From NCBI GenBank assembly GCA_963660615.1, contig CAVKYE010000001.1, positions 1 through 64,000 on the forward strand: 64,000 nt of DNA, written 5' to 3'. The position numbers were made by a program, and so were the translations under genes. The stretch comes from Coprosoma sp963660615 (lineage in GTDB: Bacteria > Bacillota_I > Bacilli_A > RF39 > UBA660). Of this stretch, positions 1 through 9,908 are shown one piece after another. A model generated the notes under the pieces. That model had not been told where the DNA came from. It was given only the letters and a program-made list of their open reading frames with translations, and searched no databases. Positions within the stretch are counted from its first letter, which is position 1, and the number at the start of each line of letters is the position of its first letter.

Positions 1-141
1 AAAAGTACAAGAATTTTATTTAAACAAGGTCTAAACTCTACCGATTGGACTAAGGTTTTAAAAGAAGCATCAAAAATAGCTTTAATAAGTTTATCAGGAT
101 TAGTTTTTAAACTATCTTTTTCTTTTGTAACGTTCAGTTGA
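1..141 (+). CDS. 3' end of an unidentified gene, cut by the window edge
   Basis: An open frame runs in from the left edge and ends at TGA 139-141, giving a 46-residue C-terminal piece that starts KSTRILFKQGLNSTDW and includes KVLKEASKIALISLSG. It is lysine-rich and AT-rich. No family can be named from so short a piece. It lies on the opposite strand to the kinase remnant and rpoC downstream, and the following 280 bases hold no gene, so it could equally be a relic. Confidence 0.3.
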   Translation, partial: KSTRILFKQGLNSTDWTKVLKEASKIALISLSGLVFKLSFSFVTFS

Positions 142-427
142 TATCGTTTTTTCTAAACCCCATTATTTTCAATTTTTTCCATAATTTTCACGCCTTTCAT
201 GTTTTAAAATAAAATTCATTCATGAACAATTATATCATGTTTTTTATTTCTATGATGTTTATGTATAGCAACATATTCATTTTTTAACCTTTAAGTTAAT
301 ATCAATTGATTATCATTACTAGTATATATATTATTGATAAATCAATCTATAAAGTTTGTATTTGGTTCTTCAATTTTGCACTTTTATATTAATATTGTCT
401 TCTTATAACTTATATATAGTTAGAGAC
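142..427. other. AT-rich intergenic stretch, nothing recognised
   Basis: No convincing open frame, RNA or terminator is seen. The stretch separates the truncated + strand frame from the kinase pseudogene on the minus strand. Taken with the damaged gene beside it, this looks like eroding DNA. Confidence 0.4.
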
Positions 428-1252
428 TCATTCTTCTTCAAATGTTTTTATATCACTTAAAATGTTATTATCAATAAATAAATCTATATTATTGAATATT
501 AAATTTATTTTAGAAACATAACCAGTAATAAACTCTTTATTTTTAGTTTTACTGAACTCAATAGTATGTTCCATAAAATTAAGTATTGTAATAAATATTA
601 ATTGTTTATTAAATTTTGATGGAATGTCATTATTATAATAACCATTAATAAAGCCTTTAAAAAATTCATTGTTTTTTTATTTCTAAAGGCTGCCATTATA
701 GACCACCTCACATTCATTATAAAATAGTCAAGGCTAAATGATTCAATGTCAATTATATATAGGTTATGTTCATTATCAACAACTATATTTTTAGGATGTA
801 TATCAGAATGAATATAAACCTTTTCTTCATTATCAAAAGAAGAAACAAGTTCTTTCATCCTTTTAATCATACAACTTATTTTTTCTTCTTTCATTATGCT
901 TTTTATATAAGATAATTCACCATCGTATAATTTTATAAATAAATCCATAACTTGGTTTGTTAAATTACTAATACTATAATTATTAAAAAAGCACTTATCA
1001 TATTTATGATTTGAATTAATTACTCTATAACTATTACCTATTTTGAATCCCATTTCTCTATAATCAGAAACATTATATTTATCATAAATAGTATTCAATG
1101 CATGTCCTTCTATAAAATTATAAATTAAATATACATAATCATTAATATATCCATATTCTAATAGCTCAATGGTATTTATATCATTTTCTTTATAAATTTC
1201 TATTGTTTTTTTTTATTTTATTAATATCTATATTATCACTCTTAATTATTTT
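428..1252 (-). pseudogene. APH-family (aminoglycoside/choline kinase-like) phosphotransferase, frameshifted
   Basis: The central frame (598-1098) carries HSDIHPKNIVVD and YIIDIESF, the catalytic HxDxxxxN and metal-binding D of the APH/ChoK kinase fold. The same frame extends upstream of the nominal TTG start through YLIYNFIEGHAL, a typical hinge, so the gene is longer than the open frame. The upstream reading breaks at a run of nine A (mRNA sense), where a one-base shift restores KSDNIDINKIK. At the other end a run of seven A shifts the frame; correcting it gives KNNEFFKGFINGYYNNDIPS and continues to TGA at 428-430, matching an APH C-terminus. No glycine-loop N-lobe is found. Two homopolymer shifts plus a missing N-terminus suggest a dead gene, unless they are sequencing errors. 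Confidence 0.7.
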
Positions 1253-1326
1253 CTAACACTTTCTTTTTATCATGACTACATATAAATTATATCTTTATTG
1301 CGTTTTATAATTGATTTTTATTATAT

Positions 1327-1358
1327 GAAAAAAAGAACTAATTAGTCCATTAGTTCTT
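1327..1358 (-). terminator. Intrinsic terminator of rpoBC
   Basis: Perfect 8-bp arms, aagaacta (1333-1340) and tagttctt (1351-1358), followed in minus-strand sense by a run of T. The rpoC stop codon sits in the loop, so the stem is partly made of the last rpoC codons. Confidence 0.8.
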
Positions 1359-4300
1359 GTTCTAAAGCTTCTAGAGGTTCTTCTTTCATTAGTTCGTTTT
1401 CTAGGGTATAATCAGCTTTTTTATACTGTTTTGCACCTGTTCCGGCTGGTATTAGCTTACCTATGATTACGTTTTCTTTTAGACCGTTTAGGTGATCTAC
1501 TTTTCCGTGTACTGCAGCATCGGTTAGGATTCTAGTTGTTTCTTGGAATGATGCGGCTGATAGGAATGAATCTGTTTCTAGGGAAGCTTTGGTTATACCT
1601 AGTAATACTGGTTTACCTGTTGATGGTCTTTTTCCTTCTAGAATTAGTTTTTTGTTTTCGTCGGTGAATTTTATTATGTCTACCATTGTTCCTGGCAAGA
1701 ATAATGAGTCACCTGAGTCAACTATTTTTATTTTTGAGATCATTCTCTTGGCGATTACTTCTACGTGTTTGTCGCTTACTTCAACACCTTGTGAACGATA
1801 TACTTTTTGGATTTCAAATAAGATATATTGTTGTACGGTTATTGGATCGGTTACGACTAGTAATTCTTTAGGGTTTATTGCACCTTTTGTAAGTTTTTCG
1901 CCGGCTTTTACTTCGTCGCCTTCTTTTACTATTACTTCTACGCCATAGTTTGTAGAATGTTCTCTTGTTTCAACGTCGTTTTTAACGTAGATTTTAAAGT
2001 GTCCGCCTTCGTCGGTGATTTTGGTAACGACACCGTTTATTTCTGAGATTGTGGCTTTTCCTTTTGGATTACGTGCTTCGAAGATTTCTTGTACACGTGG
2101 AAGACCTTGGGTTATGTCTTCGCCTCCGGCTACGCCTCCTGTGTTGAAGTTTTTCATGGTTAGCTGAGTTCCTGGTTCTCCGATTGATTGAGCGGCCATG
2201 ATTCCTACTGCTTCTCCGATTTCTACTTCAAATCCGGTAGCTAGGTTACGTCCATAACATTTTTTACATACTCCGTGGTCGCATCTACATGTTAAGATGC
2301 TTCTGATTGGTACTTTTGTGATACCTGCTTTGACGATTTTTTCGGCAAGTGTTTCGGTTATGTATGTATCTTTATCGCAAATAACTTCTTTGGTTTTTGG
2401 ATTTATTATTTTTTTGTTGGTGTATCTTCCTGTTATACGTTCTTCTAGTGATTCGATTAGGGTTCCGTCGTTGTTTAAGATTTTTTCTACGACTACTCCT
2501 TGTTCGGTTCCACAGTCGTCTTCTTTGACGATTACGTCTTGAACTACGTCTACTAGTCTACGTGTTAGATAACCAGCATCGGCTGTTTTTAAGGCGGTAT
2601 CTACGGCTCCTTTACGAGTACCATGGGTAGATGTAAAGAATTCTGATACGGTTACGCCTTCTGAGAATGATGATAGGATTGGGATTTCTACGTAGTCTCC
2701 TGTTGGTTTGTTCATGATTCCACGCATTCCAGCTAGTTGTCCGTATTCTTTGATTGATCCACGGGCTTTTGAGTCTATCATCATACTGATTGATGCGGTT
2801 GGGTTATCTTTTAACCATTTTTCTAGATCGTCGTAAACGGCATCTTTGGCTTTAAACCATGTGTCGATTACTCTATCATATCTTTCTTTGTCGGTTATTA
2901 ATCCACGTTTAAATTGTTTATTGATGGCGTCTACTTTGGCTTGAGCTTTTTCGACTACTTCACCTTTGATTTTACTTTCTTCAACGTCTGCGATTGAGAA
3001 ACTTATTCCTGATAGGGTTGAGTATTTGAAACCTAAATCTTTGATAGCGTCTAGCATTACTGATGTTTCAGTTGTTTGATATCTTTTGTAGATTTGGGCG
3101 ATTAAGGCACTTAGGGCGCCTTTGTTTAGGGCTTTAGTTATTTCCATTTTTTTGATTTCTTCAGGAATGTTTTTACCTTTTTCGATGAAGTATTTTTCTG
3201 GGGTGATGTTTTTGATGTTTTCATCGGTTCCGTCGTTTACGTATTGGAAGGTGTCTGGGAAGATGTCATTGAAGATTAATTTTCCTGGAGTTGTTACTAG
3301 GTATTTATCCATGTATTTGTCTGGGAAAATTTTGTGTCTAAATGATTTTACCGGTAATGCTATTCTTGTGTGAAGGGTTATTTCTCCTCTTTGATGAGCC
3401 ATGATGGCATCTTTACTATCTTTGAATACTCTACCTTCGCCTTCTAGTCCTTCTTTTTCTAGTGTTAAGTAATAGTTTCCTAGGACCATATCTTGTGACG
3501 GTGTAGTTATTGGTTCACCATTTTTTGGTGATAGGATGTTGTTAGCACCTAACATTAGTATTCTAGCTTCAGCTTTTGCTTCTTCACTTATTGGTACGTG
3601 TACGGCCATTTGGTCACCATCGAAGTCGGCGTTGAAGGCGGTACATACTAATGGGTGAAGTCTTATGGCTTTACCTTCGATTAGTTTTGGTTCGAATGCT
3701 TGAATTCCTAGTCTATGTAGGGTTGGCGCACGGTTAAGCATTACTGGGTGCTCTTTGATTTTTTCTTCAACGATGTCCCATACTCTTTCGTCTTGGTTTT
3801 CAATCATTCTTTTTGCGGCTTTGATGTTACTAGCAATTTCTTTGGTAACTAGGCCGTTTATTACGTGTGGTTTAAATAGTTCTAAAGCCATTTCTTTTGG
3901 TATTCCACATTCATACATTTTTAATGAAGGTCCAACAACAATTACTGAACGTCCTGAATAGTCTACACGTTTTCCTAGTAGGTTTTGACGGAAACGACCT
4001 TGTTTACCTTTTAACATGCTTGATAAACTTTTTAGTGGTCTATTTCCTGGACCTGTTATGTTTTTGCCACGTCTACCATTATCAAATAAAGCGTCTACGG
4101 CTTCTTGAAGCATACGTTTTTCATTTTGGATAATGATTGATGGAGCGTGTAAGTCGATTAATTTTTTTAGACGATTGTTACGGTTGATTACTCTTCTATA
4201 TAAATCGTTTAGATCTGAGGTTGCGAATCTTCCACCGTCTAGTTGAATCATTGGTCTTAGTTCTGGTGGTATTACTGGAAGTGCATCTAGTATCATCCAC

Positions 4301-4977
4301 TCTGGTCTGTTTCCTGATTCTAGGAAAGCATCTAAGACGTCTAATCTTTTGATTAATCTAATTCTTTTTTGACTTGTTGTGTCTTTTATTTCGGCTATTT
4401 GGGCTTTTATATCAGTTACTTCTTTTTCAAGGTCAACTTCTTTTAAAAGTTCTTTGATGGCCTCTGCTCCCATACCTACTCTAAAGTTTGTTCCATATTT
4501 TTCGACATATGTACGATATTCTTTATCACTGATTGTTTGTTTTTTTTCTAAAGGGGTATCTCCTGGGTCTAGAACTACATATGAAACGAAGTATAATACT
4601 TCTTCTAGTTCTCTTGGTGATATATCAAGAACAAGTCCCATTCTTGATGGTACACCTTTGAAGAACCAAATGTGAGATACAGGAGTTGCGAGTTCTATGT
4701 GTCCCATACGTTCACGACGTACTTTTGAACGGGTAACTTCAACTCCACATCTATCACATATTATGTTTTTATATCTTAGCCTTTTGTATTTTCCGCAAGA
4801 ACATTCGAAATCTTTGGTTGGTCCGAATATTTTTTCGCAGAATAATCCGTCACGTTCTGGTTTTAGGGTACGGTAATTCATTGTTTCAGCTTTTTTTACT
4901 TCTCCATAAGACCATGAACGGATTTTTTCTGGTGAGGCAATGGCGATTCTTAATCCTTCAAAACTGTTTGCATCCAT
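1342..4977 (-). CDS. rpoC: DNA-directed RNA polymerase beta' subunit
   Basis: Catalytic large subunit of RNA polymerase, 1211 residues, a normal length for Bacilli without lineage inserts. The N-terminal zinc ribbon has Cys59, Cys61, Cys74 and Cys77 (CSCGKYK...CDRC). The active-site loop NADFDGDQMAVH supplies the three magnesium-binding Asp at 451, 453 and 455. A second zinc cluster, CRCDHGVCKKC, lies near residue 895, and the C-terminal part contains the bridge-helix and trigger-loop regions (GIMAAQSIGEPGTQLTM). The start ATG overlaps the rpoB stop as TAATG, so the two subunits are translationally coupled. A terminator overlaps its stop codon. Confidence 0.98.
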   Translation of the reverse strand: MDANSFEGLRIAIASPEKIRSWSYGEVKKAETMNYRTLKPERDGLFCEKIFGPTKDFECSCGKYKRLRYKNIICDRCGVEVTRSKVRRERMGHIELATPVSHIWFFKGVPSRMGLVLDISPRELEEVLYFVSYVVLDPGDTPLEKKQTISDKEYRTYVEKYGTNFRVGMGAEAIKELLKEVDLEKEVTDIKAQIAEIKDTTSQKRIRLIKRLDVLDAFLESGNRPEWMILDALPVIPPELRPMIQLDGGRFATSDLNDLYRRVINRNNRLKKLIDLHAPSIIIQNEKRMLQEAVDALFDNGRRGKNITGPGNRPLKSLSSMLKGKQGRFRQNLLGKRVDYSGRSVIVVGPSLKMYECGIPKEMALELFKPHVINGLVTKEIASNIKAAKRMIENQDERVWDIVEEKIKEHPVMLNRAPTLHRLGIQAFEPKLIEGKAIRLHPLVCTAFNADFDGDQMAVHVPISEEAKAEARILMLGANNILSPKNGEPITTPSQDMVLGNYYLTLEKEGLEGEGRVFKDSKDAIMAHQRGEITLHTRIALPVKSFRHKIFPDKYMDKYLVTTPGKLIFNDIFPDTFQYVNDGTDENIKNITPEKYFIEKGKNIPEEIKKMEITKALNKGALSALIAQIYKRYQTTETSVMLDAIKDLGFKYSTLSGISFSIADVEESKIKGEVVEKAQAKVDAINKQFKRGLITDKERYDRVIDTWFKAKDAVYDDLEKWLKDNPTASISMMIDSKARGSIKEYGQLAGMRGIMNKPTGDYVEIPILSSFSEGVTVSEFFTSTHGTRKGAVDTALKTADAGYLTRRLVDVVQDVIVKEDDCGTEQGVVVEKILNNDGTLIESLEERITGRYTNKKIINPKTKEVICDKDTYITETLAEKIVKAGITKVPIRSILTCRCDHGVCKKCYGRNLATGFEVEIGEAVGIMAAQSIGEPGTQLTMKNFNTGGVAGGEDITQGLPRVQEIFEARNPKGKATISEINGVVTKITDEGGHFKIYVKNDVETREHSTNYGVEVIVKEGDEVKAGEKLTKGAINPKELLVVTDPITVQQYILFEIQKVYRSQGVEVSDKHVEVIAKRMISKIKIVDSGDSLFLPGTMVDIIKFTDENKKLILEGKRPSTGKPVLLGITKASLETDSFLSAASFQETTRILTDAAVHGKVDHLNGLKENVIIGKLIPAGTGAKQYKKADYTLENELMKEEPLEALEQELMD

Positions 4978-7900
4978 TATTTTTCATCCCCTTCCAGATT
5001 TTCTTCGTTTTCTATTTCTTCAGTTTCTTCTGAAACTTCTATTTTTTCTAAGTTTTCTTCAGGTGTTTCTTCTGAAACTTCTATTTCTTCACTTGTTTCT
5101 TTTAAATCTTCGCTAGATTCTTCTGGTTGTTTTTTCGAGAAATCGTCATCAAGTTCTGAAACTAATTCGCTTTTTTCATTTGCTTTTTGAGCTTCTTCTT
5201 TGGCTTTGATGATTTCACTTTCTAGATCTGATGTTACGATGTAACTATCTTTTTCGGCTTCTTCTAGGTCTTTTAATTCAACATAATTTCCTTCTTCGTT
5301 TAGAACGGTTATGTCTAGTCCTAGGGCTTGGAATTCTTTAATTACTACTCTAAAGCTTTCTGGAACTCCTGATTTTGGTAGTTTTTCGCCTTTGACGATT
5401 GATTCGTATACTTTTACACGACCAACTACGTCGTCTGATTTTATGGTCATCATTTCTTGTAAGATGTGTGATGCGCCATATGCATATAGGGCCCAAACTT
5501 CCATTTCTCCGAAACGTTGTCCACCAAATTGTGCTTTTCCTCCTAGTGGTTGTTGTGTTACTAGTGAGTATGGTCCGGTTGAACGAGCGTGTAATTTATC
5601 ATCTACCATGTGGTCTAGTTTTACCATGTACATGACACCTACGGCGATACGGTTATCAAATGGTTCTCCTGTACGTCCGTCGTATAGGGTCATTTTACCG
5701 TCTTCTGGTAGGTTTGCTTCTTTTAGAGCGTCGATTATCTCACCTCTTGTTGCACCATCAAATACTGGTGTTGCTACATGGATGTTTAGACTTTTTGCGG
5801 CCATTCCTAGGTGAAGTTCTAGGATTTGTCCGATATTCATTCTTGATGGTACTCCTAGTGGGTTAAGTAAGACATCTACAGTTCTTCCATCTTCCATGTA
5901 TGGCATGTCTTCTTCTGGTAAGATTAGTGATATTACACCTTTGTTACCATGACGACCGGCCATTTTATCTCCGACTGAGATTTTACGCTTTTGGGCGATG
6001 TAGACTCTGATTTTTTTGCTTACTCCGGCTGGTAATTCGTCACCGTTTTCTTTAGTTAAGATTTGAACGTCGTGAACGATTCCACCACCACCGTGTTGTA
6101 CTCTAAGTGAAGTATCTCTTACTTCTCTTGTTTTTTCTCCAAATATGGCGTGTAATAGTTTTTCTTCTGATGTTAGTTCGGCCATACCTTTTGGTGTTAC
6201 TTTTCCGACTAGGATATCATCATCTTTTACTTCGGTTCCGATTCTGATGATTCCGTTTTCGTCTAGATTTTTACGAGCTTCTTCACTGACATTTGGGATG
6301 TCTCTTGTGAATTCTTCGGTTCCTAGTTTGGTGTCTCTACATTCGATTTCATAATCTTTTATATGAATTGATGTATAGGCATCGTCTTTTACTAGTCTTT
6401 CGTTTAATACTACGGCATCCTCGTAGTTGTATCCGTCGTAGTTTACGAAGGCTACGGTAACATTTTTACCTAAAGCCATTTCTCCTTGCTCGGTACTTGG
6501 TCCATCAGCTATTACCATTTTTCTTTCGACTTTGTCGCCCTTTGATACGATAGGCACTTGATGATAGCATGTTCCCATGTTACTCATTTCAAAGTCATTT
6601 AGGTAATATGTATCAGTTCCTTTGCTATTTTTTACAATTATTTTTTTAGAGTCAACATAGTCAACTATTCCGTCGGCTTTGGCGGTTATTACGGCTCCTG
6701 AATCACGGGCAGCAATTGCTTCTATTCCAGTTCCAACTAGTGGTGCTTCGGCTTTTAGAAGTGGGATTGCTTGTCTTTGCATGTTTGCTCCCATTAGAGC
6801 TCTTTTTCCATCGTCGTGTTCTAGGAATGGTATACCACTTGTTGTTATTGATATTACTTGTTGTGGTGATACATCCATGAAGTTGATTTTGTCTTTGTGA
6901 ACCATCATGGTATCGGTATGATATCTGACTGTTTCACGTTCATTTACAATTACGCCTTTTTCGTCTATTTTGATGGTAGCTGGCGCTATATAGAATTCTT
7001 CTTCTTCGTCTGCAGTCATGTAAACGATTTCATTTGTTAGTTTACTGTTTTCGACTTTACGATATGGAGTCATGATAAATCCATATTCATCTACTTTTGC
7101 ATAACTTGCTAGTGAAGTTATAAGTCCGATGTTTGGTCCTTCTGGTGATTCTACCGGACATAGTCTTCCGTAGTGTGATGGGTTTACATCACGAACTTCC
7201 ATTCCAGCTCTATCTCTTGATAGTCCGCCTGGACCTAGTGAAGATAGTCTTCTTTTGTTTGTTAGTTCGGCAATTGGATTTATTTGATCCATGAATTGTG
7301 ATAGTTGTGAACTTCCGAAGAATTCTTTGATTGATGCAGTTAGTGGTCTTATGTTGATAAGGCTTTTTGGAGTAACTTCGTTTATGTCTTGGGTACTCAT
7401 TCTATCTCTTATCATTCTTTCTACTCTACTAATACCAATTCTGAATTGATTTTGAAGTAGTTCACCAACTTGTCTTACACGTCTATTTGATAGATGGTCT
7501 ATTTCGTCAAAGTTGCCAATTCCTTCTAGTAAGTTTAGATAGTATGATACTGATGCATAGATGTCTGAGATTGTTAGTCTTTTGATATCTACGGTACTAT
7601 CGTTACCGATTATTTTAACAATTTTGTCATTATTCTTTTTAGAATATACTTTGATTACTTGAACGGTTCCATAATTATCTAAATCGGTATTGATTATAGA
7701 ATCTACTGTCCCGTAACCGCTTTCTAGTACTGGTTTTAGTTTATCTAATAATTCTTTGGTTACTAAATCACCATCTTTGGCAATTATTTCACCATCTACT
7801 TTGATATTTTCAGCTAATGTGCAGCCTAAAAGTCTATCTGCCACGTTTAATTTCTTATTAAATTTGTAACGTCCTACTTTGGCTAGATCATATCTAAAGG

Positions 7901-8687
7901 CATCAAAGAATCTAGTTATTAATTGGTTTTTCGCACTTTCTAAGGTACTAGGTTCTCCTGGTCTTAGTTTTGAGTGGATATCAATTAATGCTTCATCGGT
8001 GTTTTTATTCGTGTCTTTTTCAATTGTTTTAATTAGATAATCATCTTCACCAAATAAGTCTAGAATATCTGAATCACTAGATAATCCAATTGCTCTTAAA
8101 AGTGTGGTGATAGGTACTTTTCTTGTTCTATCTATACGAACGTAGATTACGTCTCTAGCGTCTGTTTCGTATTCTAGCCATGTACCTCTTGTTGGTATCA
8201 CTTGGGCTCCTACGGTTACTTTACCATTCTTTTTGTCTACTTCTTTTCCAAAGTATACTGAAGGTGATCTTACTAATTGTGATACAATAACTCTTTCGGC
8301 TCCATTTATAATAAATGATCCGCTTTCGGTCATTATTGGCATATCACCTAAGTAAATTTCTTGTTCTTTTACCTCGCCTGTTTCTACATTAAAAAGTCTG
8401 GCCTCAACTTTTAATGGTGCGGCATAGGTTGCATCTCTGTCTTTACATTGCTTGATTGAATATCTAGGTTCTTCAAAAGAGTATTCGCCAAATTCAAGTG
8501 ATAAATTACCAGTGAAACTTTCTACTGGGAATATATCGTCGAATACTTCTTTTATACCCTCTTGCAAGAACCAATTGTATGATACTTTTTGAATATCAAG
8601 TAAGTTTGTAAGTTCAATTGCATTTTTTGTTTTTCCATAGCTACGTCTTTCACGTTTACTATTAATTTTTTGTATTGTATAAGCCAA
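4977..8687 (-). CDS. rpoB: DNA-directed RNA polymerase beta subunit
   Basis: Beta subunit, 1236 residues, starting at TTG (8685-8687) after an AGGGGTGAG ribosome binding site. The rifampicin pocket GSSQLSQFMDQ starts at residue 458. Aligning it to E. coli puts Asn477 at the position of His526 and Ile469 at Asn518, while Asp516 and Ser531 equivalents are kept. Asn at 526 is the residue linked to natural rifampicin insensitivity in Mollicutes. The core motifs GRHGNKGVIS and KPGEPST-like segments are intact. After about residue 1165 there is a lineage-specific acidic tail of repeated SEET/EENLE units rich in Glu. Its own promoter lies at 8758-8786, and rpoC follows with TAATG coupling. Confidence 0.98.
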   Translation of the reverse strand: MAYTIQKINSKRERRSYGKTKNAIELTNLLDIQKVSYNWFLQEGIKEVFDDIFPVESFTGNLSLEFGEYSFEEPRYSIKQCKDRDATYAAPLKVEARLFNVETGEVKEQEIYLGDMPIMTESGSFIINGAERVIVSQLVRSPSVYFGKEVDKKNGKVTVGAQVIPTRGTWLEYETDARDVIYVRIDRTRKVPITTLLRAIGLSSDSDILDLFGEDDYLIKTIEKDTNKNTDEALIDIHSKLRPGEPSTLESAKNQLITRFFDAFRYDLAKVGRYKFNKKLNVADRLLGCTLAENIKVDGEIIAKDGDLVTKELLDKLKPVLESGYGTVDSIINTDLDNYGTVQVIKVYSKKNNDKIVKIIGNDSTVDIKRLTISDIYASVSYYLNLLEGIGNFDEIDHLSNRRVRQVGELLQNQFRIGISRVERMIRDRMSTQDINEVTPKSLINIRPLTASIKEFFGSSQLSQFMDQINPIAELTNKRRLSSLGPGGLSRDRAGMEVRDVNPSHYGRLCPVESPEGPNIGLITSLASYAKVDEYGFIMTPYRKVENSKLTNEIVYMTADEEEEFYIAPATIKIDEKGVIVNERETVRYHTDTMMVHKDKINFMDVSPQQVISITTSGIPFLEHDDGKRALMGANMQRQAIPLLKAEAPLVGTGIEAIAARDSGAVITAKADGIVDYVDSKKIIVKNSKGTDTYYLNDFEMSNMGTCYHQVPIVSKGDKVERKMVIADGPSTEQGEMALGKNVTVAFVNYDGYNYEDAVVLNERLVKDDAYTSIHIKDYEIECRDTKLGTEEFTRDIPNVSEEARKNLDENGIIRIGTEVKDDDILVGKVTPKGMAELTSEEKLLHAIFGEKTREVRDTSLRVQHGGGGIVHDVQILTKENGDELPAGVSKKIRVYIAQKRKISVGDKMAGRHGNKGVISLILPEEDMPYMEDGRTVDVLLNPLGVPSRMNIGQILELHLGMAAKSLNIHVATPVFDGATRGEIIDALKEANLPEDGKMTLYDGRTGEPFDNRIAVGVMYMVKLDHMVDDKLHARSTGPYSLVTQQPLGGKAQFGGQRFGEMEVWALYAYGASHILQEMMTIKSDDVVGRVKVYESIVKGEKLPKSGVPESFRVVIKEFQALGLDITVLNEEGNYVELKDLEEAEKDSYIVTSDLESEIIKAKEEAQKANEKSELVSELDDDFSKKQPEESSEDLKETSEEIEVSEETPEENLEKIEVSEETEEIENEENLEGDEK

Positions 8688-8722
8688 TCTCTCACCCCTA
8701 TAAACTAGTTTTTTGGTTTTTT

Positions 8723-8745
8723 ACATATACGAAAAAAGTATATGT
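8723..8745 (-). other. Hairpin in the rpoB 5' leader
   Basis: Perfect inverted repeat acatatac / gtatatgt (8723-8730 and 8738-8745) with a 7-base loop. It falls within about the first 30 bases of the transcript expected from the promoter at 8758-8786. No T-run follows in the direction of transcription, so it is more likely a 5' stabilising or regulatory stem than a terminator. Confidence 0.5.
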
Positions 8746-8757
8746 CGCCAATTTATA

Positions 8758-8786
8758 ATTATAGACACTTCTTTTCAAATTGTCAA
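8758..8786 (-). promoter_or_regulatory. Sigma-A promoter of rpoBC
   Basis: Minus strand reads TTGACA (8781-8786), a 17-base spacer, then TATAAT (8758-8763), a perfect consensus. It lies about 70 bases upstream of rpoB and downstream of the hypothetical gene at 8830, so rpoBC can be expressed independently of the ribosomal-protein genes. Confidence 0.85.
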
Positions 8787-8829
8787 TATCTTTTGGCTTT
8801 TATTAAGGTATTTTTGTTATTTTATATTT

Positions 8830-9285
8830 TTATTGTTTTGATACTTGAATATTCTCTGTATATTCATTAAATTCTTTTTCTTGTAATGTTGTTTTTGCTT
8901 GATTGATTTTTTCTAGGCTAGTTACTAAATTGATATGGTATTCTTTATCATAAGGAAATCTTGATGTTTTATGTTCTGTTATAACGTATTCTTGAAAAAT
9001 TGTGGAATATGCATTTCCTTTAAGTAATTCTTCGAATTCTTCTATATCTATTAAAGCATATAAATTTGATTTATTTTTGTTTTTTGATATTTCTTTTACG
9101 CGGCATATTTTGCTTAATGAATTATGTTCAGCTGCAATATTAATATGGATTATTTCATTTGGACTAGAAATTGCTTGTTTTATGGCTTTTTGAACAAGTT
9201 TATAGTAAAATCTCAAAGTTATTTCTTTTGATTTTTCTATGTCTTTAGCAACTATATCATCAAGTTTTATTTTATCTTCATTCAT
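8830..9285 (-). CDS. Conserved-looking hypothetical protein between ybxB and rpoB
   Basis: A 151-residue soluble protein with a good ribosome binding site (AAGGAGAAAA). There is no signal peptide or membrane segment and it is rich in Lys, Glu and Ile. The N-terminal third is probably helical (DIVAKDIEKSKEITLRFYY) and the middle alternates short strands (IIHINIAAEH, LYALIDIEEF). I recognise no domain. It sits 16 bases after ybxB in the same direction, so it is probably co-transcribed with the ribosomal-protein operon. Bacillus has no gene here, so it may be lineage-specific. Confidence 0.7.
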   Translation of the reverse strand: MNEDKIKLDDIVAKDIEKSKEITLRFYYKLVQKAIKQAISSPNEIIHINIAAEHNSLSKICRVKEISKNKNKSNLYALIDIEEFEELLKGNAYSTIFQEYVITEHKTSRFPYDKEYHINLVTSLEKINQAKTTLQEKEFNEYTENIQVSKQ

Positions 9286-9301
9286 TTTTTCTCCTTAATG
9301 T

Positions 9302-9883
9302 TTATTTTTTTACTTTTATTACATAAAAGCCTTTATTTTTTTCTATGATTGCTACAGCAAATTCTTTTTCTAAATCTTTTATTAAACTTTTAGCTCCTTG
9401 GCTTTTATTTACTACTAGCCACAACTCACCATTTTCTTTTAGATGTTTTTTTGCTCCAAATAATATTTCATACAAAATTTTCTTTCCCACTCTAATTGGT
9501 GGATTTGTAATTATGAAGTCATATTTTTTCGTGATGTTTTCATAAATATTGCTTTTGAATATGTTTACATTTACGTTATTTAATTTTGCGTTTTTTTGGG
9601 CTAGAGCGAGGGCTCTTTCGTTTATGTCTATCATATCTACTTCGGTTTTTGTTTGTTTTGCTATATAAATACCAATTGGTCCATAGCCACAACCAAAATC
9701 TAGAACATTTCCTTTTATTTTGTCTATTTCTAGATTTGAAAGTAGTGTTCTTGTGCCATAATCTAATCCTTTTTTTGAAAAAACACCATTATCAGAAATA
9801 AAATTTAATATTTTTCCATTTATTTTTACTGTTACTTTTTTTTCGTTGCTTTTGATGTTATCGTTTGTAAAATAATGTGACAT
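9302..9883 (-). CDS. ybxB: RsmC-like class I SAM methyltransferase, YbxB family
   Basis: A 193-residue Rossmann-fold methyltransferase. The SAM-binding motif I is VLDFGCGYGPIGIYIAK (about residues 60-76) and motif IV is NPPIRVGK, the NPP signature of base N-methyltransferases acting on guanine in RNA. It is about half the length of E. coli RsmC and matches the single-domain YbxB found in Bacilli at exactly this place, between rplL and rpoB. The target is probably 16S rRNA, by family inference; the exact base cannot be read from the sequence. Start ATG is preceded by AAAGGAGAAT. Confidence 0.88.
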   Translation of the reverse strand: MSHYFTNDNIKSNEKKVTVKINGKILNFISDNGVFSKKGLDYGTRTLLSNLEIDKIKGNVLDFGCGYGPIGIYIAKQTKTEVDMIDINERALALAQKNAKLNNVNVNIFKSNIYENITKKYDFIITNPPIRVGKKILYEILFGAKKHLKENGELWLVVNKSQGAKSLIKDLEKEFAVAIIEKNKGFYVIKVKK

Positions 9884-9908
9884 TTATTCTCCTTTTAATA
9901 TACGGCTA

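Noticed and set aside
1589..8400. Many + strand open frames across rpoC and rpoB (for example 1589-1948 and 5311-5814)
   Set aside because: They are antisense shadows of long, well-conserved coding sequence, with no ribosome binding sites or family motifs.
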